A stretch of DNA of 64,000 nt from Neospora caninum Liverpool. Its lineage: Eukaryota; Apicomplexa; Conoidasida; Eucoccidiorida; Sarcocystidae. The notes beneath the pieces are model-generated. The model was given only the letters and a program-made list of their open reading frames with translations. It made no database searches and had not been told where the DNA came from. The translations under genes and the position numbers were made by a program. Shown in pieces: positions 11,901-22,700 of this stretch. How positions within the stretch are numbered: position 1 is the first letter of the stretch; the number at the start of each line of letters is the position of its first letter. The stretch lies in NCBI RefSeq assembly GCF_000208865.1, contig NC_018392.1, positions 1,054,001 to 1,118,000 of the forward strand, read 5' to 3'.

Positions 11901-14900
11901 ACGCAGCCTCCTCGCTTGCTCTGCCACCGATACGCCCCCAAGAAGGGGAGAAGAAAGCAGGAGAGTGGACAGGAGACAGCAGGCGAGGCAGCGACGGGGC
12001 GGCGGGGCCAGAGCGAAGGCCCGTCTGCAAAGCCGGACACAAGGGGGCAAGCTGAAGACGAGCGCGGACGCAGCAGACCGACCAAGTCGCTTTCGGGGAG
12101 GAGGGGGAGAGGAGGGGAGTGGTTTGGTTTGAGAGGGTACGGGCTTAACGGGTGGGCCGGCAAAGCTGCGTCCCACCTCTGAGTCCCAGGGCCTTTTCTA
12201 CGGTCCATCGCCTCGGAGCCGCTGCACGAAAGAGACGCGGAAGCCCCAGGAGAGGAGGAAGACGCGGACTCCTGAGGTTCTGCAGCGCCGTCGTTTGCCT
12301 CGGACCCGCGCCAAGTGTTGGGAGGGAAGGTCGACGAAGAGAGGCGCGGGGTTGCAAGAGGGCCGAGCGGAGACGGGAGAGAGGATGCCAGTGGGCCGCG
12401 GCCGGAGCGACTGCTTCCACAGGACGTGGAGATCAAGGACGAAGAACAGGAGGCGTTGCAGGAGGGAGACAGTGACGGTTCCCCTGTCTGAGGGGTCGGC
12501 GTGAGGAGGTTGGTGCTGTACATCGTGGAGGGAGTTAGAGGGGAAAACGAAAACGAGGACGCCGGCGAAGAGGGGAACGGCGAAGCCAAGGGAGAACACG
12601 AGGCGTGCAACGCCTTTGGCTGACTGGGAGAGACGGCAGCAGACGAGAAAGGAAGGAAACAGAGCGAGGAGAGACGGACCCGAGACGAGACGGCCGGAAC
12701 CGGGGCGGGACTGCCACCGCTGGGCAGAGACGCAGAGGAAGGACACAAAGCCAAAGGCGAGGAAGAGGAGTGTGGGCCGTGGAGCGCTTCGAAAGACGAC
12801 GGCGGCTCCTCACGTGGGCCGCAGGAAGGGTCGGCAGGCGGCGAAAGAGAGCCTCCCCACGACTGGGGAACTCGGGCTTGGGAGTCACACCGCGAAGGAG
12901 GGAACAGGGAGGAAGACGGGCAAAAGGCCAAAGAGGAAGAAGAAAGAAGACGATAGGAAGCGCAGGGTTGTCCACGCGAAGAAGACGGACTGGTGTCAGC
13001 GCAAGGTGAGGCGGAGGCCGTCAAGAGAGCCGGAGGGGATGGCAAGGCAACGGAGGAACCCGAAGACGAGAGGGGAACGAACGAAACACAGGGGGGAGAA
13101 GGAAAGAGAGAAGATGAGCGAGGGAGACACGACGGAGCGAAGAGAGGAGACGGCGACTGACGCCTGGGTCGCGAGGTGGACGAGACAGGCGCGGACGAGC
13201 CCCGAGACGGAAGCAGGAAGGACAACGCCGCCACATCGGAGCAGCACGAGATCAGGCGGTGGGTCTGTGGAAAGAACAGGACACCCCGAATGGAAACAGA
13301 CATTTTTATATACACATGAGGACCCTACCTGCCACGAGTGCCTTCTACGCCTAAGAATTTGCAGCGTGATCAGATTTTCATTCAGCACACCTCAAGCGCT
13401 AGATTCGACACTCTGGAAAAACCTGGGGAAATCGCCAGTCGATTCTACTGGCGATGAATCAAGCGACAGAAGGGAAACATAGAGGTACAAGTCGATCTAC
13501 ACGCTTATTTTGACACGTATACTGTGGCACATCTTTACATGTGCATGCATATGTGTATGTATGGCGCAGCGCACAACTACATATGTGTCGATGAAGGTAA
13601 GTCGGATTACGAACAGCAAGTCCTGGGAAGAGCTTTGTACCGCGGAATCAACCCGGATGGCATTTCGAAAAAGTTGTCTCACCTTCACTTCGCACGCAAG
13701 CTGGTATCTGTTTCTCTTGGTTACGTCGTCCAGGCCACGGTAGAGGTCGAAGCAACCGACGTGGACCTCCTGAGCCAGGAAGGAAGCGGAGCGACAGTGA
13801 GAGAGTCACTAGCCCACAAGCGAAAGACAGAAAAAGAGAGATGCAGACTCAAAACGGAGCTGACAGACAAGGAGGCGGAACGATGTAGCGGCGTGTGCTA
13901 CTTTCTCGCTTGTTCTCGCGGTCGCGACACGGGTCTTTGAGGCATCCCACTCATTTTCCGTGTCTTCATCTTCGTTTCCCTCTTGGGGTGTCTCCCGCGG
14001 GTTTGCCCTGAGCCGGGAATCGCGGTTCTGGCGTCTCCTCTCACCTTTACGGCCACCAAACGACCGGATGATTTGTGAGGCAAGACGCAGACCCGCGCAC
14101 TGCGGCCTCTTCCGACGTCGCGGCTCCGAGACCAGTCGAGATCATCATGCCCCAGACGACGTGATGCGGGACACGGCGACTTGCGCATGCGAAATCGGTC
14201 CCTTTGCAGTTTCGCCTCATCTCGCGTCAAGTGTCCTCTCGCACCCGCAGAATCCTCTGCCGCCTGCCCGCGCCTCAGTGCCCCCACCTCTGCCGCGTGT
14301 CGCATTTTCTGCAGCAGCCTTCTCTCTGGTGGGTGATGCACGGCGTCGAAGACGGCTTCGGATCTGCCCGCGTTCTCCCTTTTCCGTTCGTGCGTCCATT
14401 TGTCTTCTCGTTCGTGTTCGCTCTCCCTGGCTTCTTCTCCGCCTTTTGGATATCCTCCATCCCCACGCTCTTCTCTCTGGAGAACGTGGCTGCCGGCACA
14501 GGAAGGGAACGGAGCAGCGGAGGCGACGGGTGGTCTTTCAGTGCTCGGCGTGCTTGAAAACGCCACACAGGGAGGCTTTCTTCGTGCTGCGTTTGTTTCC
14601 CCGTTGTTCTCGTCATTCTCTTCAAACGACATTGCCCGTGGCAGGTTCGAGACTTCCGTTCCCTCTGTAGAAGACGCACAGCGGCACGCCTGCGCGTGAA
14701 AAGGTTCCGTGTTGGGCGGCCGTCCCCTCAGTGCGAGCGAGGAAAAGGTGGGGGGAGGCGATGGAGACTCTGTCCTCGCGTGGTGTGTCTCGATCTCTTC
14801 TGGTTGGTCGTGTTCGAACGGACAACTCAGCTGCACTCCGTCGAGCGCGACAGAAGAAAGCCGGTATGACGCTTTCTTAAACGCACGGTGCGAAAGAAGG

Positions 14901-16561
14901 AAGGACGACGGAACCAGGAGCACTCCGCTTTCGTCTGCTGGCAGCGGAGACCCTGGGGGACTCCAAAGCGCAGCCTCCGGAGGCAAACGCGAGAAATCGA
15001 ACCGGCTGAGGGAAGACGAACTCGAGACGGCGGGGTGGGCCGAAGCAACGTGGGGCGCGTTTGCTTTGCGCGCCGCACGCGCAGAGGACTGCGACTGTCC
15101 TGCAGCCTGCGGAGAGCGCCTGGACCCGCCCGAAGCCGGCAGGGCGCAGGCGGAATGCCTAGAGGAAGTCGCCTCATGTGAGGAACCAAGGCGAGAGGAG
15201 ACAGCGTGAGGCTGGGCCGGAAGCACTCGGGAGGAAGACAAAGCGACCGATGAGTTGCCCCCGGCAGTCGGCGAAAGCCTTTTTCCGTCATGTTGGCGAG
15301 TGTGGCGCGACGAGGCATAACGCGAAGCGGACAGGGCTTCGACACAAGGAGAGCGTCCCCGATCGAAATCGCCTGTTTCTTTACGCGCGGAAGACGGCTC
15401 GCAGGGTTCTGCCGCAGACCTCGCTTCTTCAGAGAGGTTGTAACGCTCAGAACGAACCACTGGAGGGGAAAAGCACCTGACTGCGGTCTGTGCCTTGTGC
15501 ATTTCCACGGCGAATCCGTGTGTGTCATCGGCGCTCCTGCTGCCACAGAGAGGTCTATCTTTGTCGGGAAAGCGAGGAGACCAGCCTGGTATCTTGAGCA
15601 CGGAGACAGCGCGCGCGGCTTCGTTTGCCACGGAAGTTGCCAAAGACCGCTGCGGAGTGTCTGTGAACTCGGACAGCTTCTCGCGGCGCATCGGGAAAGC
15701 GACGGCTCTTTGTCGTTCCTCCTGTGCCCGGAAAACGGATTCGACATCTTGGCGATTTGGGAAATCAAGCGAAAGAGTTGAAGGAATAGACGCTGGCGAG
15801 GGACACGCCGTCTCGGCAGTAGCCGGTTGAGAACGGCAGGGAGACTGGGAAAGACCGGAGGAAGGGGTGTCTGGATCGGTCCGTTGGAGAGCCAGGTTCT
15901 CAGAGGAGACAGGGATGAACTCTGAGGGGCGTTCCTTTCGGGCGCAGTGGCCGTGAGATACGAGAGGACCGGATGTTCGGACAGGTGACCCACAGGACAT
16001 AGCAAAATGAGGATGACCGGTTCCACTCAAAGGGATTGTTACGTTATTTCTTCCAACGTCGTAGGACGGTGGACGTGCCAGAGAACCACGGAAGGCGTCG
16101 CCAATGCCTGTTTGACTAAGAGTCGAGGACGATGCTTCCAGTTCTCTGACAACGCCCGAAAGGCCGTTTTCAAGATCGCACGTCAAAGTCGCAGAGTCTA
16201 CAAGAGTGGAGCTCGCACTCAAGGTAGGCTGGGGCAGGCGACGAGTCGGGGAATGGAACGGGGAGAAACTCAAGAGGTCCGCAGCTGTGGGGCTGACGCT
16301 CTGTCTCGGGATACCGCTGACGTATGGACTCCGAACCCATCCCGATGAGTCTGCAGCGTCAAAACTGCCCAAGTGAGAACTCGGATGAGGAGAGGGGATG
16401 CTGCCGTTTGACCGGCCAAGATCGGCGGTAGGCGAGCTCCATATTCCTGTGGGAGACGACGACGAGGAAGTCGTCCCACAGCGAAAGTCCTCACTACTAT
16501 AGGGGCTACTGCTGGTCGTGCCCAGGTGTGCGATGAGCGGCGGAGGCCGGCATCTGTTCAT
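8940..16561 (-). CDS. Split protein kinase, MAP2K (STE7)-like, with large insertions
   Basis: A seven-exon model: 16561-14045, 13769-13683, 13390-13329, 11920-11192, 10928-10844, 10592-10502, 10044-8940 (about 1558 residues). Exon 1 is about 810 residues of Ser-rich sequence, then the glycine loop DVGRGRSARVCV and the lysine in LVAVK. Exon 2 has the helix-C glutamate (QLACEVK). Exon 4 has VHVALEYM, then a charged insertion of about 190 residues. Exon 5 carries CIHRDIKPQN, exon 6 DFGIS and FVGTELY, and exon 7 MSPERL, a further insertion of about 220 residues, and DIWSVGVLLFEL. All catalytic residues are present. The 'GT.xYMSPERL' activation segment resembles MAP2Ks; another STE-like group is possible. 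Junctions around exons 5-7 match in phase. The exon 2/3 junction is one base out of frame. Exon 4 may start further upstream (see findings). Confidence 0.8.
11921..13315 (-). other. Ser/Pro-rich open stretch contiguous with kinase exon 4 (intron or coding insertion)
   Basis: The frame of kinase exon 4 stays open for about 1.4 kb upstream of the chosen acceptor at 11921. The translation is rich in Ser, Pro, Ala and Leu, as in coccidian low-complexity insertions, and just before the acceptor reads FLGAYRW, which fits strand beta-4 of a kinase. The pyrimidine tract before GGCAG at 11921 equally fits an intron end. It could therefore be an intron or part of a giant insertion between kinase strands. 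cDNA would decide. Confidence 0.4.
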
Positions 16562-19500
16562 CGTTACAGCGGGCGTGTCCGAACTTTTTTTCTCTCTGAA
16601 GCATTCTGCATGCGAGTGACATGACTACATGGTCTAATTGGAGTCAACGCGACACAGGTGTACGCACACCGCACAGAGCGGCGCGCGCGTGTCCGTGCGA
16701 CTTTCACGTCCCGCCGTGGGCGTCGCTCGGCATCCGCCCTCGTAGTGAGGAACTATCACAGGGTTACCAAGGGAAAATAATCAAATACAGAATTGGGCGC
16801 GCATTCTGACCCTCTGTGGAAGACCGGGAATTCACGATGTCGCACCGCAGGCTTCAGACAACGGTATTGAAAGTCCATCCCGAAGTGACAGATACAAATA
16901 ACCTTTCACAATCTACTCCTCAGGGTCCACGCAGTGGTCCGTATAACGTAGCTGAATGGGGCTGAACGTTACACGAGAATACAAAACCGCTTTCATGGGA
17001 GCAAAAGGCGACGTAAGGAGCACGCCCTACGGCCTGGTAATTCCACTAGATTAGACAACAGCTAGCAAGATGAGGACGGAGACGCCGGAGGAAATTGTCA
17101 ACTACCAGCAGCCATGCTCGCACGTTTCAGAAACGTCAGAAGGAAACCACCCAAAGGATTTGTCTCCAAAAGGAGACGGGAAATCGCTCGTTTTATGCCG
17201 GCCAGAAACTCCGGAGTTCAGTGAGGATCCTCACACACAGCCACGTGTGGACTGTGACGGCTGCATGCACGGCGACGGCCTCTCTTGTGCGACACAGAGT
17301 AGTGCACACGGACTTGGTCTCCGTCAGACGGTATAAGAAAAGACTTCAAACTGTTTTAACTTGAAAAGCGGCAGAAGCCGGCTTACTAGCCACCTGACAC
17401 AAGTCCTTGCTGGCGATCCTCCTCGCACTAGACAGGCGGTCTGGGGGCCTCGCGGCATTCAGTGGCTGGCAAATGCGAATTGCACAGGGCCCTCTAAAAG
17501 GTACGGGTATATACATGAAAGAAAATGAGCCTCTTAAAGAGGAAGTCACGGTTTTGGGGCTGGCCAAGCCAGCAGCTTAGTCAGCCGCTGACAGCATGCG
17601 AGGCGGGGCACGTGCTCGATGATAGACCCACAAGAACTCGTGCGGCACACCATGGCAGCTTTAAGCATATAGAAAGAAAGATTTAGCGTCGAAGAGTGCC
17701 AAGCTGTTGGGCTTCAAACGGTAATCTCTTCCAAAGTTGCAGAGAGAGTGTCTGGTGTTTTTGGACTGGAACTCAGATGCCCACCCCCCGGCCAACCCCC
17801 CCCCCCCCCAATCACGGTCGGTGTCGGCACCGGTTGACCACTGGTGGCTAACGGATTGAAACGGAGTTCGAGGACGAGCGGAGTCGATTGCCTCTTTTTC
17901 GATGAACGGGGCACTAATTCGTGGCTTCAAACGGAAAGAAGAATCGTCACTTTTCCTCGTCTGTAACGTAACCCAGCTCATCGGAGTCTTGGCCAAGGTG
18001 AATCTTTGAGCACCAGAAGCGTAGACGTCCGCATCACGGACGGAAGACGCATCTTCCTTCTAACGCCCCTTGCGCCTCATGTCAAAAAAGAATCCAGCGG
18101 AGGGAGATGGAGCAAAGCAGCGCAGTGATTTTGCTTGGATACCCGGTGATGAAGTTCGCTCTCCCAACAGAGATAGCTAGCCCCGAGGCAACTGGGAAGG
18201 TGTACGCCATCCGCGCACACGGTGCTAAACAACACAGATTGCGGAATATCCTCGCGTCATTGGAACGAATTGTTTGCTGGCAGTTACTGGCCGCAACACT
18301 GAGTCGAAATAGGTTCGACGCCTAAAAAATCCACAGCGTCCAACCGACGCGGCCGTCCGTGCTGTGGTCCCGCCGGGTACAACTGAGAAGTGTGCACATG
18401 TATCAACTTCTACACCGACAGTCATCATGTGATGTGGCCGCGCTACTAGAACCTAGGATAGAGATGCAACCCATCGCTTGTCCGTGTGGATTGTGAGTCC
18501 TCCGTCTGGGGGACAAAGTACCGGCCGAGAGCCTCTCTGTTGAAATACCTCTCTCTGCGGCAGGGCATTCTGCGTTTCCAGGAACGTATAATTTCTGTTT
18601 CTAGGAACTTTATCCCGGACCTCTTTCCTGGTCACAGTCTCCAGACGCCAGCTGGTCTTCTTTGGTACACAGCCGATGACTGGTTAACTGTGAGAGCGTC
18701 ACATCGGCGTAGGAGTCATCCGGTCACTTCGTGAGCAGCCTGAAGTTGTTTATGCTAAGCTTGTAACAGTCTCCCCCCATCCTCGAAGCTACAAACAGGA
18801 CGGTCTCATCGAAGTCACATTCAAACGCACAGATGTGTGCTCACACGCGAGAGTGTTAGGTGCCGCCAGTGAGTTGTTTCTGAAAGGATACCGTCTGTCC
18901 AAGGCAAAACACTGGATCACGTTTCGTGATTCAAGCTGGCCTTGCAGAAGTCGAGAAGGATCTATGCGTTAGACTCCTCACGTTGCAATTGCACAAGCGG
19001 AGCCTGCACCCATCAGTGCCGATTCCCTAAAAAGCAGCAAATGGTGTGAGTGAACATGCCGGAGCTATCATCATTGCATGTCATGAATATCCGGTCGTCA
19101 CGAGCGTTCTAAAATGTATATTCATTCATGCACAGATTTCAACTGCAGTGTCTCTTCCACATAAAATAGAATGGCGGACCAGGAGCAAGTATTCATTCAA
19201 ACGAGTGCTCGTCAGTTTCCGCCTTTGTGAACCCAAACTCCCTGAGAGTCACCAGTACGGCACTCGAGCTGTAAAAATTACAGCGCTCTCAAGTTTTCGT
19301 GCATCTTGCGTGCCTCTCCTTGTTCCTACGGCTGCTTTCCAGATCGAAATACCGCCTGTGGCGCCCCGAAATGAAGGTGGACCAAAGTGGGATTCCAGGT
19401 CGAGGTCGGCGGCTGTACGGAGGCCTGGCTACTGTAAGCTGCGCCAGCAATTTCAAAGAAGCCGCTGATCCTGTCATGCATAATCAAATTCCATCTTGGG

Positions 19501-19711
19501 GCTCCCCACTTTGCTTTCTGCCAAAGTATAACGGTTCGCGTACCCTAACTAGAGCGCTTTGAAAAGGACCGCATCCTGCAGGACAGCTAAAACGCCTCAC
19601 CGCTGTTTTCAGTTGTGTACTGTGCTTTTATAGCTGACTCGACAACGGTCGCCATTTCCACAATGACAACCGGGGTGGCCTCTCCTAATTTACAGCCACA
19701 GACGCGCGCGC
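16562..19711. other. Intergenic: kinase 5' flank and glyoxalase 3' flank
   Basis: About 3.1 kb lies between two minus-strand genes. No open frame has a recognisable domain. The part near 16562-17000 should hold the kinase promoter and 5' UTR, and the part near 19600 the glyoxalase 3' UTR. A 14-base C run lies at 17796-17809. Confidence 0.5.
17796..17809. repeat. Homopolymer run, 14 C
   Basis: Fourteen consecutive C bases inside a C-rich stretch. The length is prone to slippage and sequencing error. Confidence 0.95.
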
Positions 19712-22700
19712 CTACTCGTGGCGGTCCGTGCTCTCGGTCAAGGCTGCGCGGTGTTGACGAAGACTACGGTGAAGGTCGGCGTAATACTGCTGAGCACGCT
19801 CCATGCTCATAAGCAAAATAGGATATCCGTCTCTATCCTCGACCATGGCATGGTCCAACGAAAACCCGGCTTCTTTCAACTTTCCCCTGATTGCCTCTGC
19901 AATCTCTTCTGCTTGTGGGGTTGAGGCGCATTCATGCTCTGGAGAAGTCTGTGTGGTTGCCGTCTCACAGCTGCTTCCTGCGCCGGGGCTGCATCTAGCT
20001 TCTTTGGTCTCGGTTGCGTCGCCATCTTCATCTTCTTCATCTTCATCATCATTCAGCGCGTTCTTTGTTTTCCGTTTCGGAGCGTTGGCCTGAAAAGTTG
20101 CCACTGCTCTCGGTACGTCGCCGACCCCCACCGCGAGGTAGCCAAAGCAAGGATGAATACGAATCTGCAGCACGCACCCAAACGCCGGAAGCGTCGCGCA
20201 TTCTCCTGTTGTGTGAAACCCAAAAAACCCTCACACTTCGCCTGGAAACAGCGGACTGAACTTTCTTAACCAGACACGAAGCGCCAATACGCTAGATCGA
20301 ACTCTCCACTTATGCGTGTTAGGGAAAAAATCGCTGATAGAAAATAGCCAGCGCTTTCCCCTGGCAGACTTGGCGCCGGCTTCCTTTAAGACAGACGTCC
20401 TAGCCAATATCCTCCCATCATCAAGCTCTTCGGGGAAGCGAATCTTGGAAGCCACGCCACGGCGCGATCTGTCAACGCTTACCAAGTCCTCGTCGAAAGC
20501 GTAGATAAGCTCCAGCTGAGGAGTCTGTCGTTCAGCAGCTTCCGTCACATATACTTTTCTCGCAGCCTCGGCCGGCTCCGTCGAACTCTCGCTTTCCCAC
20601 TCGGCCGGGAGGGACATGTTGTCCCCGCCCTGCGCAAACTTCTCCATCGACGCCAGTTCCTCAATGCCCGCCTCCTCAGCCTGTTGCGCTGCAGGACTAG
20701 CCGCCGCTGCCTTAGCGGCCGCAGCAAAGGCCTCCGGGCATCCGAAAGTTTTGCTAACCCCAGCGAAACGACTCCAAGGGTACAGGCGCTCGAACAGATG
20801 ACTCTTGTACCTCACAGCCTGGCAACGCACAACGCAGACGCCATGGAGACGCTAGGTTTCCAACTCCTTTCGAATCCAGTTGATGGACGCGTGGTCAAGC
20901 TTGAGTGAACATAGATAATCTACACGGAAACGCACTACAGATCGTGTCGCAAAACGTATCCGGAGATATCAGGTTAGCTGCAAACGGCTTCTCCAACCGG
21001 GGCTCGCAGGTTCTCCTTGGCATGTATATTGAGGCCCAGCGGCAGGCAGAACAGGACGCGGCAAGCGAGATCCCAAACCACCGGCGCGACTCTGGCCACG
21101 GAATCGATTAGTCTGAGTGCAGCGTCAAGACACCCAAACGAAGGATGCCCTCTTGCTACCAAAGGTGACCACTTCTCTGCAGGGTGACAAACCTAGCAAA
21201 GTATAAAACGAGCGGAGAACAACTGGCGGCGTTTCTGGAGCGCCTCGCGAAAGGAAAGCCGTGTCGAGCTCCCCCTGATTATTGGTCCCATGGACATCAC
21301 TGATGGCCACGCGCTGACTTGAGTCCCGATAAACTACAGATTTTCTTCAACTGGAGAGTCCAGTAGGTGCAAGCCGTACAGGGAGTACACGTGGCCATCT
21401 GTGAATCTATGTTGGCACTCGTTTTAACCAAGTTTGAACGCGCAATGCCTCCCGTCCAAATTCTCTCTAGGCTGAGTAGGGAGAGATTGCCAGGAGTTAC
21501 GGCTTCAGATAACGGTGCATCTTGTTTCGTGAAACCTTTCCCGAGTCCATCCAGTCATGACAGACTCCCCTTTGGCTCCGGGAGAAGCCACAAGGCAACC
21601 GCCTCCTGTCTGGAGCTCTCCAGGCCGCCCGACGTTTCTTCATGCTCTTGCGTACTGCCGGCACGGCCGCATGCACCACAGTCATTCGACTGGCTTCGCG
21701 CTAGAATAAGGCTGTAGGAACAGCTGCTTACGCCGGCGCGCACGCCCTTGTCTGCGGTTGAGCGGAGGACCGGAATCGAGGCGGTTCAGTAGAAAAGGCT
21801 TTCGGCAGTCTTCCTTCCTGCTCCCTGAGGCTTTCTGCAGTGCTTACACAACGGAGCTTACCTTCATCCTCATTTGATTGCAGTAGAACTGATCGGCGAA
21901 CAAGATGCGCGACGTGTAAGCTCGAACCTGGGGGTCAACAGAGAGGTGCATACAAAACAATGTATCAGGAAAAACGCGAGAACTTAGATGCAAATCGATG
22001 AGTCCGTCCCCCGTCGGCCCACTCCAAGGCGCGTAACTCGTGGTGTGCTTTTTAAATCGCTCTTAGATTGCGGCCGTGCCTATTCTGTGGCTCCTAGTGG
22101 ATTGCACCAAGTTTTTCAAGTTTTCAAAGGTGGCATTATCAACTCCACAGGGCGAAGTGACCAAGCTGGAGGTCCGTGCGGGTAATTGCAAGGCGCATTG
22201 TGCGCGTGGGAGAAAGAAGAAAATCAAGAATGAGCTCACGGCCTACGCTGGCAGGCAAAACGACCATGCCAGCAGGCGAACGAATGTGACACAAGCATCG
22301 ACTTGCCTTCTGAAGAAAAGGCCCTGATGAGGTCGGGAGTTGAACACACGGTTGGCGAGGCCGTGCTGCCTCTTGCGCCTCCATATCCTCGAGAGCATCT
22401 TCGAGAATCTCCAACTGCTCTCGAGGAGTCTTTGGGGTGCCTATCGGCTTAATATTCAAGGCTTTCCGCAGCGCTTCAGCCTCGCCCGCATCAAGACTGT
22501 CTACTCCCTTCTCTGGCTCCTCAGGAGCTTTGTTCGCTTGAGCCTCGTCTGGGGTACGTGCGTCTTCCTTGGCGTTATTTTCTGTGTCGGAAGTCTGGGA
22601 AGCCGCCGCCGTCGCCCGGCTGTGTGCATGCGCGTCGTCCCTTCTGTCAAGTGTCTGAGCCGGGGCGGAGTGCTCTCCTTGCTTCGCGATCCGCTCCTTT

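Noticed and set aside
16607..16613. TGCATGC palindrome upstream of the kinase start, and similar words elsewhere
   Set aside because: Related GCATGC words are reported in coccidian promoters, but here they recur in introns and intergenic DNA (for example near 13546 and 27129), so position alone does not support a call.
20974..21162. Minus open frame inside a glyoxalase intron (GHPSFGCLDAALRLID...)
   Set aside because: It superficially echoes the HPCFGYLAVGV segment of the real exon at 20164, but it has no in-phase splice partner and the flanking exons (21862 and 20818) already join in phase without it.
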